Assembly (NCBI GenBank): GCA_022072255.1
Contig: JAJVHZ010000041.1
Location: 5,947 to 66,350 of the forward strand
DNA length: 60,404 bases
Direction: 5' to 3'
DNA from: Gammaproteobacteria bacterium
GTDB lineage: Bacteria > Pseudomonadota > Gammaproteobacteria > JAJPIJ01
Numbering within the stretch: position 1 is the stretch's first letter; every line of letters starts with the position of its first letter. Of the stretch, positions 25,270 through 33,820 are shown piece by piece. The notes beneath the pieces were generated by a model, which was given only the letters and a program-made list of their open reading frames with translations, had not been told where the DNA came from and searched no databases. Made by a program: the position numbers and the translations under genes.

Positions 25270-25275
25270 ATTGTA
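25270..25275 (-). promoter_or_regulatory. -10 candidate for the epimerase-wbpA unit
   Basis: TACAAT on the minus strand (5/6 to consensus), about 58 bases upstream of the epimerase ATG. No convincing -35 is seen at 16-18 bases. This lies in the 130-base divergent gap with the HIT gene. Confidence 0.35.
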
Positions 25276-25341
25276 CCCGCATTCGGTTGCGGTTATGGTG
25301 CGCCGCGTTCGCCCTGTGAATTCAGTCACCTCCACGCCGCC

Positions 25342-25821
25342 ATGCCCGTGACCAATCAGCACGTCGAAACCGCGATCCACCGTTACGTCGCCCAGGCCCG
25401 CGCCGGCCGCCTCCCGCGCGCCATCGGACGCATGCGGTCGGGCTGGGCCGTCATGGGCGACCCGCAGATCCTGCCGGGCTACTGCCTGTTGTATCCGGAC
25501 CCTGTCGTCGCCGACCTGCATGCCCTGCAGGGGGAGGACCGGGCACAGTTCCTGGCGGACATGGGCGCCATGGGAGAAGCATTGATGACCGTCACGCGCG
25601 CCCGCCGGATCAACTACGAGATGCTCGGCAACATCGAGCCGGCCCTGCACGCCCACGTGATCCCGCGTTACGAGGACGAGGCGGAGCCCGCGCGCCGACA
25701 ACCGGTGTGGCTCCACGACTGGGCCGCCGCGCCGGCTTTTGATCCGGCGCGCGATGCCACGCTCCTGGAGACGCTGCGCGCGGCCCTGGCCGGGCTCGGC
25801 GCACTGGTCTCCCAACCGTAG
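25342..25821 (+). CDS. HIT-family hydrolase-like protein
   Basis: 159 aa. The histidine triad region reads NYEMLGNIEPALHAHVIPRY, with two of the three triad histidines (103 and 105) in place and the first replaced by Ala. DPQILPGYCLLYP resembles the nucleotide-binding strand of Ap4A-hydrolase-type HIT proteins. Members cleave or transfer nucleotide phosphoesters; the substrate here is unknown. The ATG starts shortly after the divergent gap; ribosome-site evidence is weak. The preceding and following genes give no functional hint. Confidence 0.7.
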   Translation: MPVTNQHVETAIHRYVAQARAGRLPRAIGRMRSGWAVMGDPQILPGYCLLYPDPVVADLHALQGEDRAQFLADMGAMGEALMTVTRARRINYEMLGNIEPALHAHVIPRYEDEAEPARRQPVWLHDWAAAPAFDPARDATLLETLRAALAGLGALVSQP

Positions 25822-25862
25822 TCGGACGGCGGCGACAAACCCTGAATGGCCGGCCGTCGAAT

Positions 25863-25871
25863 TGGTATCAT
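25863..25871 (+). promoter_or_regulatory. Extended -10 promoter candidate for the lipoprotein gene
   Basis: TGGTATCAT: TGn extension followed by TATCAT (5/6). It is about 73 bases upstream of the lipoprotein ATG. No clear -35. Confidence 0.4.
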
Positions 25872-25943
25872 TCCTCCCGGCAAACGACTCGACGGGCGGC
25901 GGCAGGAAGCCGCACCCCGCAGACATCCACTGGAGAGAAGAAT

Positions 25944-27071
25944 ATGGCCCCCATTTCGCGCATCGTATTCACGCTAGCCCTGCTCCTCGCGCTGAGCGCC
26001 TGCGGCCGCAAGGGCGGCGAGACGGAGAACGCCGCGGATGCCGCGCCTCCCCAGCCCGAGGTCCTGATGCCCGAAGCCGCCGTCGCCCCCGTGCCGCCGC
26101 CCGGCAGCGACGCCTCGATCGCGGTGCCGATGCCGCCCCCGGCCGACCCGCTGCTGACGGTGGCGCAGAACAAGGCGGCCGCCGTCGATGCCGGGCTGTC
26201 GGGCTATACGCTGCGCAGCCAGCCGCAGGTCTTCGGAGACGTCCGCAGCGACATCTCGATCTATTCCTCCGGCAGCCAGGTGGTGCTTGTCGAGGAGAAG
26301 CTCACGACCACGGACAACAGCATCTCCACGAACCGCTATTACTTCGACAACGGCAAGCTTTTCCTCTTCCAGGACGACGGGCGCTGGCTGGAGCTGAACC
26401 CGCCGAATCCCCTGGTGACCAAGAACGTGCGCCGTAACATGGCGTTCACCCCGACGGGCAAGCTCATCACCGCTTCGAAGACGATAGACGGCTCGCCAGC
26501 CGTAGTCGGCGAATACGAGGCGGTGGCCGTGCTGGCGCGCGCGCAGCAGCTGCTCGGTCCGCTGCCGACGGCGGCCGCCATGGCGGCGCAACAGACCGCG
26601 GCTCCCGCGGCCGCTGCGCCCACTGCCGAGGCGACGGCCACACCGGAGACCGCCGCCAGCCCCGGAGCGGTCGCCGCTGCGCCAGGTCCCGCGGAACCGC
26701 CCGTGGCCAGCCCGAAGCCGTTGGAGCCCAAGCCGGCCGTCGCCACGGCCGCGCCGCAGGAGGCGGCCGGGGAGGCGGAGCGCATCCCGGTGGGCGGCAA
26801 CAAGCCCAGCACCCAGGTCAAGGGCGCGGTGCCCGCGAAGGGCACGCAAGACTACGTCGTCCGTGCCAAGGGCGGCCAGTTGCTCACCCTCAGTTTCGAG
26901 GGCTCGCCGAACACCGTCTTCGCGGTCTACAGCAGCCGCGGCGAGATCGTCTCGGAACTCACCAACTGGTCGAGCAAGCTGCCACGAGACGGCGATTACA
27001 CGATCAAGATTGGGAAGGCCGCCGGCGCCGGCGGCGGCGCCGACTTCGTCCTGAACGTAAAGCTCGAATGA
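25944..27071 (+). CDS. Putative outer-membrane or periplasmic lipoprotein with Ala/Pro-rich linker
   Basis: 375 aa. The signal peptide ends in a lipobox LSAC with the lipidated Cys at position 20. A globular part (residues ~70-195) follows, containing VFGDVRSDISIYSSGSQVVLVEEKLTTTDNS-like sequence of no family I can name. A low-complexity Ala/Pro/Thr/Glu linker spans ~200-285. The C-terminal ~90 residues (VKGAVPAKGTQDYVVRAKGGQLLTL to the end) resemble the beta-sandwich of g-type lysozyme inhibitors and pre-peptidase C-terminal domains. A cell-envelope role is inferred. Next gene starts 13 bases later. Confidence 0.65.
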   Translation: MAPISRIVFTLALLLALSACGRKGGETENAADAAPPQPEVLMPEAAVAPVPPPGSDASIAVPMPPPADPLLTVAQNKAAAVDAGLSGYTLRSQPQVFGDVRSDISIYSSGSQVVLVEEKLTTTDNSISTNRYYFDNGKLFLFQDDGRWLELNPPNPLVTKNVRRNMAFTPTGKLITASKTIDGSPAVVGEYEAVAVLARAQQLLGPLPTAAAMAAQQTAAPAAAAPTAEATATPETAASPGAVAAAPGPAEPPVASPKPLEPKPAVATAAPQEAAGEAERIPVGGNKPSTQVKGAVPAKGTQDYVVRAKGGQLLTLSFEGSPNTVFAVYSSRGEIVSELTNWSSKLPRDGDYTIKIGKAAGAGGGADFVLNVKLE

Positions 27072-27084
27072 TCGCGCCGCCGGG

Positions 27085-27729
27085 ATGAACACCCGCGTGC
27101 GCAAGCGAGTCGGCATCCTCATCTTCCCCGACGTGGAGGTGCTCGATTTCACGGGCCCGTTCGAGGTCTTCACCCTGGTGCGGTTCAACGAGGAGCGCCG
27201 GTGGGAGGAGCCCTCGCCGTTCGAGGTCCTGCTGGTCGCGGAGACCGGTGCGGAGATCCGGGCGAGCGGCGGCATGCGCGTGGCGCCCGACTGCACCATC
27301 GACGACTGCCCGCGGCTGGACGTGCTCGTGATACCCGGCGGCTGGGGCACTCGCCGCGAGATCGACAACGATCGCCTGATCGCATGGATTGCCGAGCGCG
27401 GCCGGCAGGTGGAGACGCTCTCCTCGGTGTGTACCGGCTCGCTGCTGCTCGGCAAGGCGCGCCTGCTGGACGGCAAACCCGCGACGACACATTACAAGGC
27501 GCTGCAGTGGCTGCGCGAGTCGTTCCCGAGCGTGGAGGTGCACGGCGAGGAGAACGTCGTGGAGACCGACAACGGGCGGGTCCTCACCTCCGCCGGGATC
27601 TCCGCCGGCATCGACATGGCGCTCATGGTGGTGGCGCGGCATTTCGGCGAGCCGATCGCGCGCGCCACGGCGAGGTTCATGGAGTACCGGTATCCCGAGG
27701 ACAACCGCCGTCACATCGAGGCGGGCTGA
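27085..27729 (+). CDS. DJ-1/PfpI-superfamily protein (GATase1-like, AraC-regulator sensor type)
   Basis: 214 aa. KRVGILIFPDVEVLDFTGPFEVF is the characteristic start of the isonitrile hydratase/AraC-sensor subgroup. The nucleophile elbow Cys lies at 116 in LSSVCTGSLLLG, and TTHYKAL supplies the usual His region. There is no DNA-binding domain, so it is a stand-alone enzyme rather than an AraC regulator. The substrate is unknown. It is 13 bases after the lipoprotein gene and may be co-transcribed. Confidence 0.78.
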   Translation: MNTRVRKRVGILIFPDVEVLDFTGPFEVFTLVRFNEERRWEEPSPFEVLLVAETGAEIRASGGMRVAPDCTIDDCPRLDVLVIPGGWGTRREIDNDRLIAWIAERGRQVETLSSVCTGSLLLGKARLLDGKPATTHYKALQWLRESFPSVEVHGEENVVETDNGRVLTSAGISAGIDMALMVVARHFGEPIARATARFMEYRYPEDNRRHIEAG

Positions 27730-27842
27730 ACCTCACCCCCCGCCGACATGCCCGGCCGCAGGGTGAGACAGATGCGCGCCCGGACGCCGGGGGCGAGACC
27801 TCCGCCACAGCCCACGCTCCGCTCCGACGGCGAGTGCGCGGC

Positions 27843-28238
27843 TCAACGGTGCTTCAGCAGGTCGCGTATCTCGGTCAGCAGCGCGACGTCGGCCGGCGGC
27901 GCGGGCGGCGGCGCAGCCTCCTCCTGTCGCTTCAGGGCGTTGATGGCCTTGACCAGCATGAACACCGCGAACGCGACGATCACGAAGTCCAGGCAGGTCT
28001 GAATGAACTCCCCCCAGTTCAGCGTCACGGCCGGCACATCGCCGACCGCATCCTTCAGTACCAGTTTCAGATCGCTGAAGTTCACGCCGCCAAGGATCAG
28101 CCCGATCGGCGGCATGACCACGTCATCGACGATCGACGAGACGATCTTCCCGAACGCCGCGCCGGTGATGATGCCCACCGCCATGTCCACCGCGTTCCCC
28201 TTTACCGCGAACTCTCTGAACTCCTGCAGCATTCCCAT
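27843..28238 (-). CDS. mscL: Large-conductance mechanosensitive channel
   Basis: 131 aa. It starts [35 protein letters not shown]; the FAVKGN and AVGIIIG-type first membrane segment are diagnostic for MscL. The second segment ([18 protein letters not shown]) and the C-terminal helix ([10 protein letters not shown]) are present. It opens under hypo-osmotic stress to release solutes. The start at 28238 is chosen because GGAGG lies 8 bases upstream; an in-frame ATG further up lacks this. A Pro-rich spacer (APPPAPPA) precedes the C-terminal helix. Confidence 0.95.
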   Translation of the reverse strand: MGMLQEFREFAVKGNAVDMAVGIITGAAFGKIVSSIVDDVVMPPIGLILGGVNFSDLKLVLKDAVGDVPAVTLNWGEFIQTCLDFVIVAFAVFMLVKAINALKRQEEAAPPPAPPADVALLTEIRDLLKHR

Positions 28239-28415
28239 CGGTGTACCTCCGGTCATGGTGGTCATCGGTTCAGCCCCGGCGCCGCTACCGGCGACGTTCG
28301 TTTCCGCGTTTTCCGGTCCGCGGAAAGCCTTTTCCTTTCGGGACGCGGCGCGGTGGCGCACCGCGCTGTTCACGCGCAAGCAGCAGTCGGTACCAGATGG
28401 CCCCGAGGCGCGCCC

Positions 28416-28444
28416 AGAATAGCACTGCCATGGCACGATGACAG
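28416..28444 (-). promoter_or_regulatory. Promoter candidate for mscL
   Basis: Minus strand: CTGTCA (4/6), 17-base spacer ending TGC, then TATTCT, giving a TGn extended -10. Transcription would start near 28409 and give a leader of about 170 bases. Confidence 0.4.
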
Positions 28445-28478
28445 CCCCGCACGGGTTACCGCCGCACGGGTGCCGCGC

Positions 28479-28484
28479 TATGAT
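28479..28484 (+). promoter_or_regulatory. -10 candidate for the macrodomain gene
   Basis: TATGAT (5/6) with a weak -35 (TTACCG) 17 bases upstream; 39 bases before the ATG at 28524. Confidence 0.3.
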
Positions 28485-28523
28485 GCGTGAGGAAGACGAT
28501 AGACCCTGATCACGTTCGATGGC

Positions 28524-29051
28524 ATGACAAACCCCTTGCGTGAGCGCGTCCAGGTTCTCGCCGCCGACATCACCAAGCTGCGCGTGGAGGCGATCATCAA
28601 CGCCGCCAACAACTCCCTGCTCGGCGGCGGCGGCGTGGACGGGGCCATACACCGTGCCGCGGGCGCGGCCCTGCTGGAGGAGTGCAGAACGCTGGGAGGC
28701 TGCGACACCGGCGCGGCCAAGCTCACGCGCGGCTACAAGTTGCCCGCGACGTACGTGATTCACACCGTCGGTCCCGTCTGGGAGGGCGGCACGCACGGGG
28801 AACCGGAGTTGCTGGCAGCGTGCTATCGCAATTGCTACGAGCTCGCCCGTGAGCACCGCATCCGGACGCTCGCGTTCCCGGCCATCAGCTGCGGCGTCTA
28901 CGGCTACCCGGTGCGACACGCGGCGCGCATCGCCGTTGCGGAAACCCTGCGCGCACTGACGGCGATCGAGACCATCGACGAGGTGACCTTCGCGTGCTTC
29001 GGGGAGGAGGTCTTCTGGGCCTACGAACGCGCACTCGGCGCCGCTATCTGA
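28524..29051 (+). CDS. Macrodomain protein, O-acetyl-ADP-ribose deacetylase (YmdB-like)
   Basis: 175 aa, a single macrodomain. [25 protein letters not shown] is the ADP-ribose binding signature, and [25 protein letters not shown] and [12 protein letters not shown] complete the family pattern. The YmdB/MacroD class hydrolyses O-acetyl-ADP-ribose and removes mono-ADP-ribose from acidic residues. Length and motifs are canonical. The gene stands alone, with a possible -10 at 28479. No sirtuin or ADP-ribosyltransferase lies nearby, so it is not part of a visible toxin-antitoxin pair. Confidence 0.92.
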   Translation: MTNPLRERVQVLAADITKLRVEAIINAANNSLLGGGGVDGAIHRAAGAALLEECRTLGGCDTGAAKLTRGYKLPATYVIHTVGPVWEGGTHGEPELLAACYRNCYELAREHRIRTLAFPAISCGVYGYPVRHAARIAVAETLRALTAIETIDEVTFACFGEEVFWAYERALGAAI

Positions 29052-29160
29052 CCTGCGAGGACGCCGAGGACCTCCGGGAGCAACTTTATGATTGCGGGCG
29101 GCGCCCGGCCATGGTGGACAACCGATGCACGGCACATCGCGCGAAGAGGAGCACGGGCAG

Positions 29161-29505
29161 ATGGAGCAGACGACGGCGGCATATGGCTGGGCCTGCCTGG
29201 CAGGCTCCATCGCCTTCGAGGTGGTGGGATCGGTGGCGCTGAAGGCGGCCGAGGGATTCACCAGGCTGTGGCCGACAGTGACCGTGCTCGTTGCCTTCAG
29301 CCTGTCCTTCTGGCTGTTTTCCCTTGCGCTCAGGGCCCTGCCGCTCGGAATCGCCTACGCGGTCTGGTCGGGCACCGCGACCGCGATGATCGCGGTCGTC
29401 GGCGTCGTATGGCTGAAGGATCCGCTGACCGCGCTGAAAGTGGTCAGCATCATCTTGATTGTCGCCGGCATCATCGGACTGAACATCTCGCAGGGGAAGG
29501 CCTGA
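29161..29505 (+). CDS. SMR-family multidrug/guanidinium-type exporter subunit
   Basis: 114 aa with four membrane segments. The conserved membrane Glu is in [17 protein letters not shown] (about residue 20), and [26 protein letters not shown] is the usual third/fourth segment. It works as an antiparallel dimer that exchanges protons for cationic drugs or guanidinium. The start is the ATG at 29161, with GAGGAG about 9 bases upstream; an upstream in-frame ATG adds only polar residues. A single SMR gene indicates a homodimer, unlike paired SMR systems. Confidence 0.88.
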   Translation: MEQTTAAYGWACLAGSIAFEVVGSVALKAAEGFTRLWPTVTVLVAFSLSFWLFSLALRALPLGIAYAVWSGTATAMIAVVGVVWLKDPLTALKVVSIILIVAGIIGLNISQGKA

Positions 29506-29524
29506 TGCTCGCGCCGAGGGCGGC

Positions 29525-30385
29525 GTGCCCGACCGGACCATGCACGACATCATCGCCGTAGTATTCGATTTCGACGACACGCTGGCGCCCGACAGCACCT
29601 CGGGCTGGCTGCGGCGCGCCGGCCTGGATACCGGACCGTTCTGGAAGCAGGAGGTCGGCGAGCTGCTGGCGCAGGACTGGGACCCCGTGCCCGCTTACCT
29701 TTACAGGATGATCGAGCAGTCGCGCCGCGGCGCGATGCCGCCGTTGACGCGCGCGGACCTCATGGCCTGGGGCCGGGAGCTGCCCCTGCATCCGGGCGTG
29801 GAGACGCTGTTCGACCGGCTGCGCCGCTGCGTCAAGGAGGTCGACCCGCGGGTATCGGTGGAGTTCTACCTCGTCAGCAGCGGCATCGGTGACGTCCTGC
29901 GACACACGCGCGTCGCCCACGAGTTCACCGACATCTGGGCATCGGAATTCCACTACGACGAGCAGGGCGTGGCGCAGTTCACGCGGCGCATCGTCAGTTT
30001 CACGGACAAGACGCGCTACCTGTTCCACATCCAGAAGGGTCTCATCGGCAGGACCTCGCGCGGGCGACCGTTCGACGTCAATCGCAGGCTGACTCCGGAT
30101 CGCCTGCGCATACCGATGAGTCATTTCATCTTCGTGGGCGACGGCATGACCGACATACCCTGCTTCTCGCTGGTCACCAAGGAGAAGGGTGTCGCGGTTG
30201 CCGTGTACGACGAACATCAGACGGAAAAATGGGGCGGCGCCTACCGGTTCGTTGCCGAGGATCGGGTCAAGTCGCTGTACTCGGCCAACTACTCGGAGCA
30301 CTCGGACCTGTCGCGTTTTCTCGTGATGGCGTTGCGGCACATGGCGGAAGGGATCGTCCTGCGCGCCCGTGCCTACCAGGCCTGA
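29525..30385 (+). CDS. HAD-superfamily phosphatase
   Basis: 286 aa. The nucleophile motif is FDFDDTLAPDST near the N-terminus, motif II Ser lies in YLVSSGIGD, and motif III/IV is FVGDGMTDIPCF. The layout (large cap, dual Asp after the nucleophile) fits a phosphatase. No close functional name can be given. GTG at 29525 has GAGGG six bases upstream; the ATG at 29540 is an alternative start that keeps all motifs. It is 19 bases after the SMR gene, suggesting one transcript. Confidence 0.75.
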   Translation: MPDRTMHDIIAVVFDFDDTLAPDSTSGWLRRAGLDTGPFWKQEVGELLAQDWDPVPAYLYRMIEQSRRGAMPPLTRADLMAWGRELPLHPGVETLFDRLRRCVKEVDPRVSVEFYLVSSGIGDVLRHTRVAHEFTDIWASEFHYDEQGVAQFTRRIVSFTDKTRYLFHIQKGLIGRTSRGRPFDVNRRLTPDRLRIPMSHFIFVGDGMTDIPCFSLVTKEKGVAVAVYDEHQTEKWGGAYRFVAEDRVKSLYSANYSEHSDLSRFLVMALRHMAEGIVLRARAYQA

Positions 30386-30484
30386 GCGCTCTGCCAGCGG
30401 CTCCTGCCGCGCCGTCCCGACGGGCGCGGATCCCCGCGTCCTCGCCGTCGTCCCGCGGTCAACCGCTCACGCGTCGATGGGTAG

Positions 30485-31978
30485 TCACCATCGCAGACGG
30501 TGGTTCAGCAGCAGGTCCAGCGTGTACCTGACACCGAATCCGTTGTAGTGCGTCGGCACGTGGGCGAGGCCGTCACGATTGCTCGCCGAGGAGAGGTCGA
30601 GATGGATCCAGGGGATCCCTTCGCCGACGAAACGGGACAGGAAACGGGCCGCGAGGATATGGTCCGCCGGCGCCTCCTCGGCGCACTGCTTCGTGTCGGC
30701 GATGGTGCTCTCCAGCGCCTTGTCGTAGTCCTTGTCCAGGGGGAACGGCCAGACGCGCTCGCCGCTCAGCCGCCCGTTCTCGATGAGCGGCAGCCACCAC
30801 TCGGGGCGATTGGTGAAGATGCCGCTGTACGACTTGCCGATCGCCTGCACGCAGCTGCCGGTAAGCGTCGCGTAGTCGATGATGAGCCCCGGGCGGGCTC
30901 GCGAGCAAAGCGCCAGCGTATCGGCGAGCACCATACGCCCCTCCGCATCGGTATGGATCACCTCGATCGTGGTGCCGTTGCATGCGGTTACCACGTCGGT
31001 GGGCTTGTACGCATGCGGCCCGACATGGTTCATCGCCAGCGCCAGCCAGGCCTCCACCGGATACTCGACTTTCATCTCGGCCAGCGCCAGCAGCGTTCCG
31101 AGGGCAACGGCGCTGCCCTGCATGTCGCCTTGCATGCCGAGCATGTAGCGTGGCGGCTTCACGTTGACGCCCCCGGTATCGAAGCAAATCCCCTTGCCGA
31201 CCAGCGCGACCGCCGGACGGTTCTGACCGCGTGTCGGGGCGTAGCGCAGCCGAAGGATACCGGCGTCGGCGCTCGGGCTACCCTGCGCCACGGCGAGAAA
31301 GGCTCCGGCCTGCTTGCGCTTCAGCGCCGCGATGTCCAGGAAATCCATCTTCAGACGGTGATCTCGGGCGAGCTGCGCCACGCGCCTGCGGTAGGTGCCC
31401 GGCGTGAGCTCCGTGGGCGGCAGCGTGGCGAGATGGCGCGCGAGGCTGCTCCCGGCCAGCTCCGCATAGGTCCGCGCGTAGCGGTGCGACGGGGACGCGC
31501 CGAAAACGTGGATCCTCTTCAGGGGCCGCCTGCGGCGTGGCCTGCTGCGCAGGTCGGGCATCGGCGCGGCGGCCGCAAGGACCGCCGCGAGCACCGCCTC
31601 GCCCACACGCTCCGACATCTCCACGCCGAAGCCGTGGATCACGACACCGATCTCCTGCGGCTGCATCTCCGCATGTGCCGCCACCAGTTTTCTCGCCGAG
31701 GTCAGCAGCTCGAAGCTTTCGACGGCGCGCGACAGCGTCGCCAGCGCGACCTGTGCGCCACCACTGTTGGGCAGTTCGCAGGTGATCGGGGCGCCCGTCG
31801 CCGGCGCCTGCGGCCGCCGCCTGTACCGCTGGGCGAGGATTTCCCCGTAAGGCAGCCCGCGCCAGATGGCGGCCGCGGGTCGCTCGGGGACGATGACCAT
31901 CCACGCGGGAATCCGGTCGATCTGGCGAGTGTCGGGCAGGAACGATTTCAGTACGAGCGCAACGTCGTGGGTCGGCAT
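30485..31978 (-). CDS. M17 leucyl aminopeptidase family protein
   Basis: 497 aa. The C-terminal catalytic domain carries VGKGICFDTGGVNVKP (metal-binding Lys/Asp) near residue 265, MQGDMQGSA, and HTDAEGRMVLADTL, where the family usually has NTDAEGR; all metal ligands Lys, Asp, Asp, Glu appear kept. The N-terminal half is divergent from PepA, and DNA-binding functions of PepA cannot be assumed. Such M17 paralogues often coexist with true PepA. The ATG at 31978 is preferred; the open frame continues upstream with low-complexity residues. Confidence 0.85.
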   Translation of the reverse strand: MPTHDVALVLKSFLPDTRQIDRIPAWMVIVPERPAAAIWRGLPYGEILAQRYRRRPQAPATGAPITCELPNSGGAQVALATLSRAVESFELLTSARKLVAAHAEMQPQEIGVVIHGFGVEMSERVGEAVLAAVLAAAAPMPDLRSRPRRRRPLKRIHVFGASPSHRYARTYAELAGSSLARHLATLPPTELTPGTYRRRVAQLARDHRLKMDFLDIAALKRKQAGAFLAVAQGSPSADAGILRLRYAPTRGQNRPAVALVGKGICFDTGGVNVKPPRYMLGMQGDMQGSAVALGTLLALAEMKVEYPVEAWLALAMNHVGPHAYKPTDVVTACNGTTIEVIHTDAEGRMVLADTLALCSRARPGLIIDYATLTGSCVQAIGKSYSGIFTNRPEWWLPLIENGRLSGERVWPFPLDKDYDKALESTIADTKQCAEEAPADHILAARFLSRFVGEGIPWIHLDLSSASNRDGLAHVPTHYNGFGVRYTLDLLLNHRLRW

Positions 31979-32136
31979 TTTTCTCGAAGAGCACCATTGA
32001 AGCAGGGACGGAGCGATTCTAGGAGGCCGCGGCGCGCCGCCCAATACCGGCGCGCCGATTTTGCGGGCGAAGGCCGGACTTGACCGCCGGGGAGATCGCT
32101 CCGGCACGTGCACGATCGCCGCACGCGCCCGGGCGG

Positions 32137-32170
32137 GAAGGAAAAAAGAAGGGGCGCCTCGCGGCGCCCC
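32137..32170 (-). terminator. Intrinsic terminator after the chemoreceptor gene
   Basis: Minus strand: GGGGCGCC, 4-base loop GCGA, GGCGCCCC, then TTCTTTTTTCC. This perfect 8-bp stem and T-rich tail form a textbook Rho-independent terminator, 35 bases after the MCP stop codon. Confidence 0.9.
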
Positions 32171-32204
32171 TCACTCCTCAATCGCTACCGCCGGGTGCGT
32201 CGGC

Positions 32205-33488
32205 TCAGACGGCGTATCCCTTGAACATCGAGCAGTACTTCGCCAGTTCGGTCGCCGCCTGCGCCAGACGGTCGCTGGCGACACTGGTCTGCTTGGCCGC
32301 CTCCGCCGATTCGTCGGTGACGCGCGAGATGTTGACGATGTTGCGGTTGATCTCCTCGGCGACGGAGGACTGCTCCTCGGCCGCGGAGGCGATCTGCGCG
32401 TTCATCTGATCGATGACCCCGACGCGCGTGGTGATCGTATCCAGCGCGCCACCGGCCTGTGCGGCCTGCGACACGCACTGATTCACGCTCGAGCGACTGG
32501 CGTCCATCACCACCACCGCCTCCTTGGAGCGGCTCTGGAGCTGATCGATGATGGCCTCGATCTCGCGGGTCGACTCCTGCGTGCGGCTGGCGAGCGTGCG
32601 GACCTCGTCGGCAACCACGGCGAATCCCCGCCCCTGCTCGCCGGCACGGGCCGCCTCGATGGCAGCGTTGAGCGCCAGCAGGTTGGTCTGATCGGCGATC
32701 TCGCGTATGACCGCCAGGACCGAGCCGATGCTGGTGCTGTCCTGCTCCAGCTTGCGCATGACGTCGGTGGCGCGCTCGAACTCCACGCTCAGGTTGTTGA
32801 GCGCACCGATGGTGGTATTGACCACGCCATGGCCGCTCTTGGCGTCGTTGTCGGCGCTCCTGGCCGCTTCCGCCGCGTTGACCGCATTGCGGGCGACTTC
32901 CTGCACGGTGGCGGTCATCTCGTTCATGGCGGTGGCAACCTGCTCGGTCTCGCTCTGCTGGCGGCTCAGGCCGTTGGAGGTGTGATTCGCCAGGTTGATG
33001 ATGTCCTCCACCGCGGAGGCCACCTGCCGCTGCGTGTCGACCAGCTTTGCCACGAGGATCTGCGAGCTTTCGATCCAGACGTTCATCACCTTGCCGATCG
33101 CCCCGATCTCGTCCTTGCGGGACTCGTCGAGTCGCTTGGACAGATCGCCCTTGCCCTTCACGAGATCATCAGCCAGCTTCTTCGCCGACGCCGTGAACTG
33201 GGTGATGGGCGTGGTGACGGAGCGCGCGAGGAACCATCCGGTTGCCCCGGCGAGGACCGCCATCAGCGCCCCGAGCATGGCCGCGTTCGTGGCCACCGAC
33301 CTGACCAGGTGCGCACGGTAGCTGCTGAACGCAGCCTGCGTCTCGGCGCTGGCGTTGCCGGCGAGAAACGTTCGAGCGTCCGCGTCGGTGTGACGCGCCG
33401 CAGCCAGGCCGATCGCCACCGCTAGGATCGCCACCGGCAGCACCCCGAGAACCACTGAGCCCCACGTGAACTTCTGCTTCAGATTCAT
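32205..33488 (-). CDS. Methyl-accepting chemotaxis protein with minimal periplasmic loop
   Basis: 427 aa. First membrane helix at ~11-31, a periplasmic loop of only ~33 residues, second helix at ~65-87, HAMP at ~88-140, then a long coiled-coil signalling domain. The kinase-control tip [37 protein letters not shown] is canonical. There is no C-terminal CheR/CheB pentapeptide. The loop is too small for a normal ligand-binding domain, so the receptor may sense through partners, the membrane or HAMP. The ATG at 33488 (MNLKQKF) precedes the first helix directly; an upstream GTG would add 37 polar residues. A FliA-like promoter and a strong terminator frame it as a single-gene unit. Confidence 0.9.
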   Translation of the reverse strand: MNLKQKFTWGSVVLGVLPVAILAVAIGLAAARHTDADARTFLAGNASAETQAAFSSYRAHLVRSVATNAAMLGALMAVLAGATGWFLARSVTTPITQFTASAKKLADDLVKGKGDLSKRLDESRKDEIGAIGKVMNVWIESSQILVAKLVDTQRQVASAVEDIINLANHTSNGLSRQQSETEQVATAMNEMTATVQEVARNAVNAAEAARSADNDAKSGHGVVNTTIGALNNLSVEFERATDVMRKLEQDSTSIGSVLAVIREIADQTNLLALNAAIEAARAGEQGRGFAVVADEVRTLASRTQESTREIEAIIDQLQSRSKEAVVVMDASRSSVNQCVSQAAQAGGALDTITTRVGVIDQMNAQIASAAEEQSSVAEEINRNIVNISRVTDESAEAAKQTSVASDRLAQAATELAKYCSMFKGYAV

Positions 33489-33627
33489 GATTCCGTCTCT
33501 CAATGTAAAGTTGGTGCCGACTGGCCACCCGACACTTTGCCCTTCGGTGTTACCCGGAAAATTCGCGGTCTCGACCTTCCCGTATGTCGGGCGTCCCACG
33601 GGAGAATCTCCGCCTCGACACCCCTTC

Positions 33628-33654
33628 TTATCGTGCGCAGGGGTGGAAACTTTA
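33628..33654 (-). promoter_or_regulatory. Sigma28 (FliA)-type promoter of the chemoreceptor gene
   Basis: Minus strand: TAAAGTTT (8/8 to the flagellar/chemotaxis -35 consensus), 11-base spacer, CACGATAA (6/8 to GCCGATAA). Start of transcription is expected near 33620, leaving a ~130-base leader before the ATG. The leader shows short inverted repeats but no riboswitch I recognise. The rest of the 33489-33820 gap has no other feature. Confidence 0.75.
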
Positions 33655-33820
33655 GGACGCGGGACCAGGCTCGCCCCCGCAACCGGGCTCCTGCACCGGC
33701 TCGATGCCCGCTGTCAGTGCACGGCGGGAGTTGGTATCGTGTGGCCTTCACGATGACTGCATCGGCCTTTATCGAGATCCGCCCCTGGAGCGGCCCCCTC
33801 CGCTCCGCCCCCTCCGCTCC

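Noticed and set aside
25342-25821. Frameshift or truncation in the HIT gene because the first triad His is missing.
   Set aside because: The frame is uninterrupted and some HIT branches naturally replace the first His.
28524-29051. Macrodomain gene as an antitoxin of an ADP-ribosylation toxin system.
   Set aside because: No DarT-like or other ADP-ribosyltransferase neighbour; motifs fit the stand-alone YmdB type.
33489-33620. Possible c-di-GMP riboswitch in the chemoreceptor leader (GGGCAAAG, GGGACGC fragments).
   Set aside because: The fragments are in the wrong order and lack the GEMM core and paired regions.
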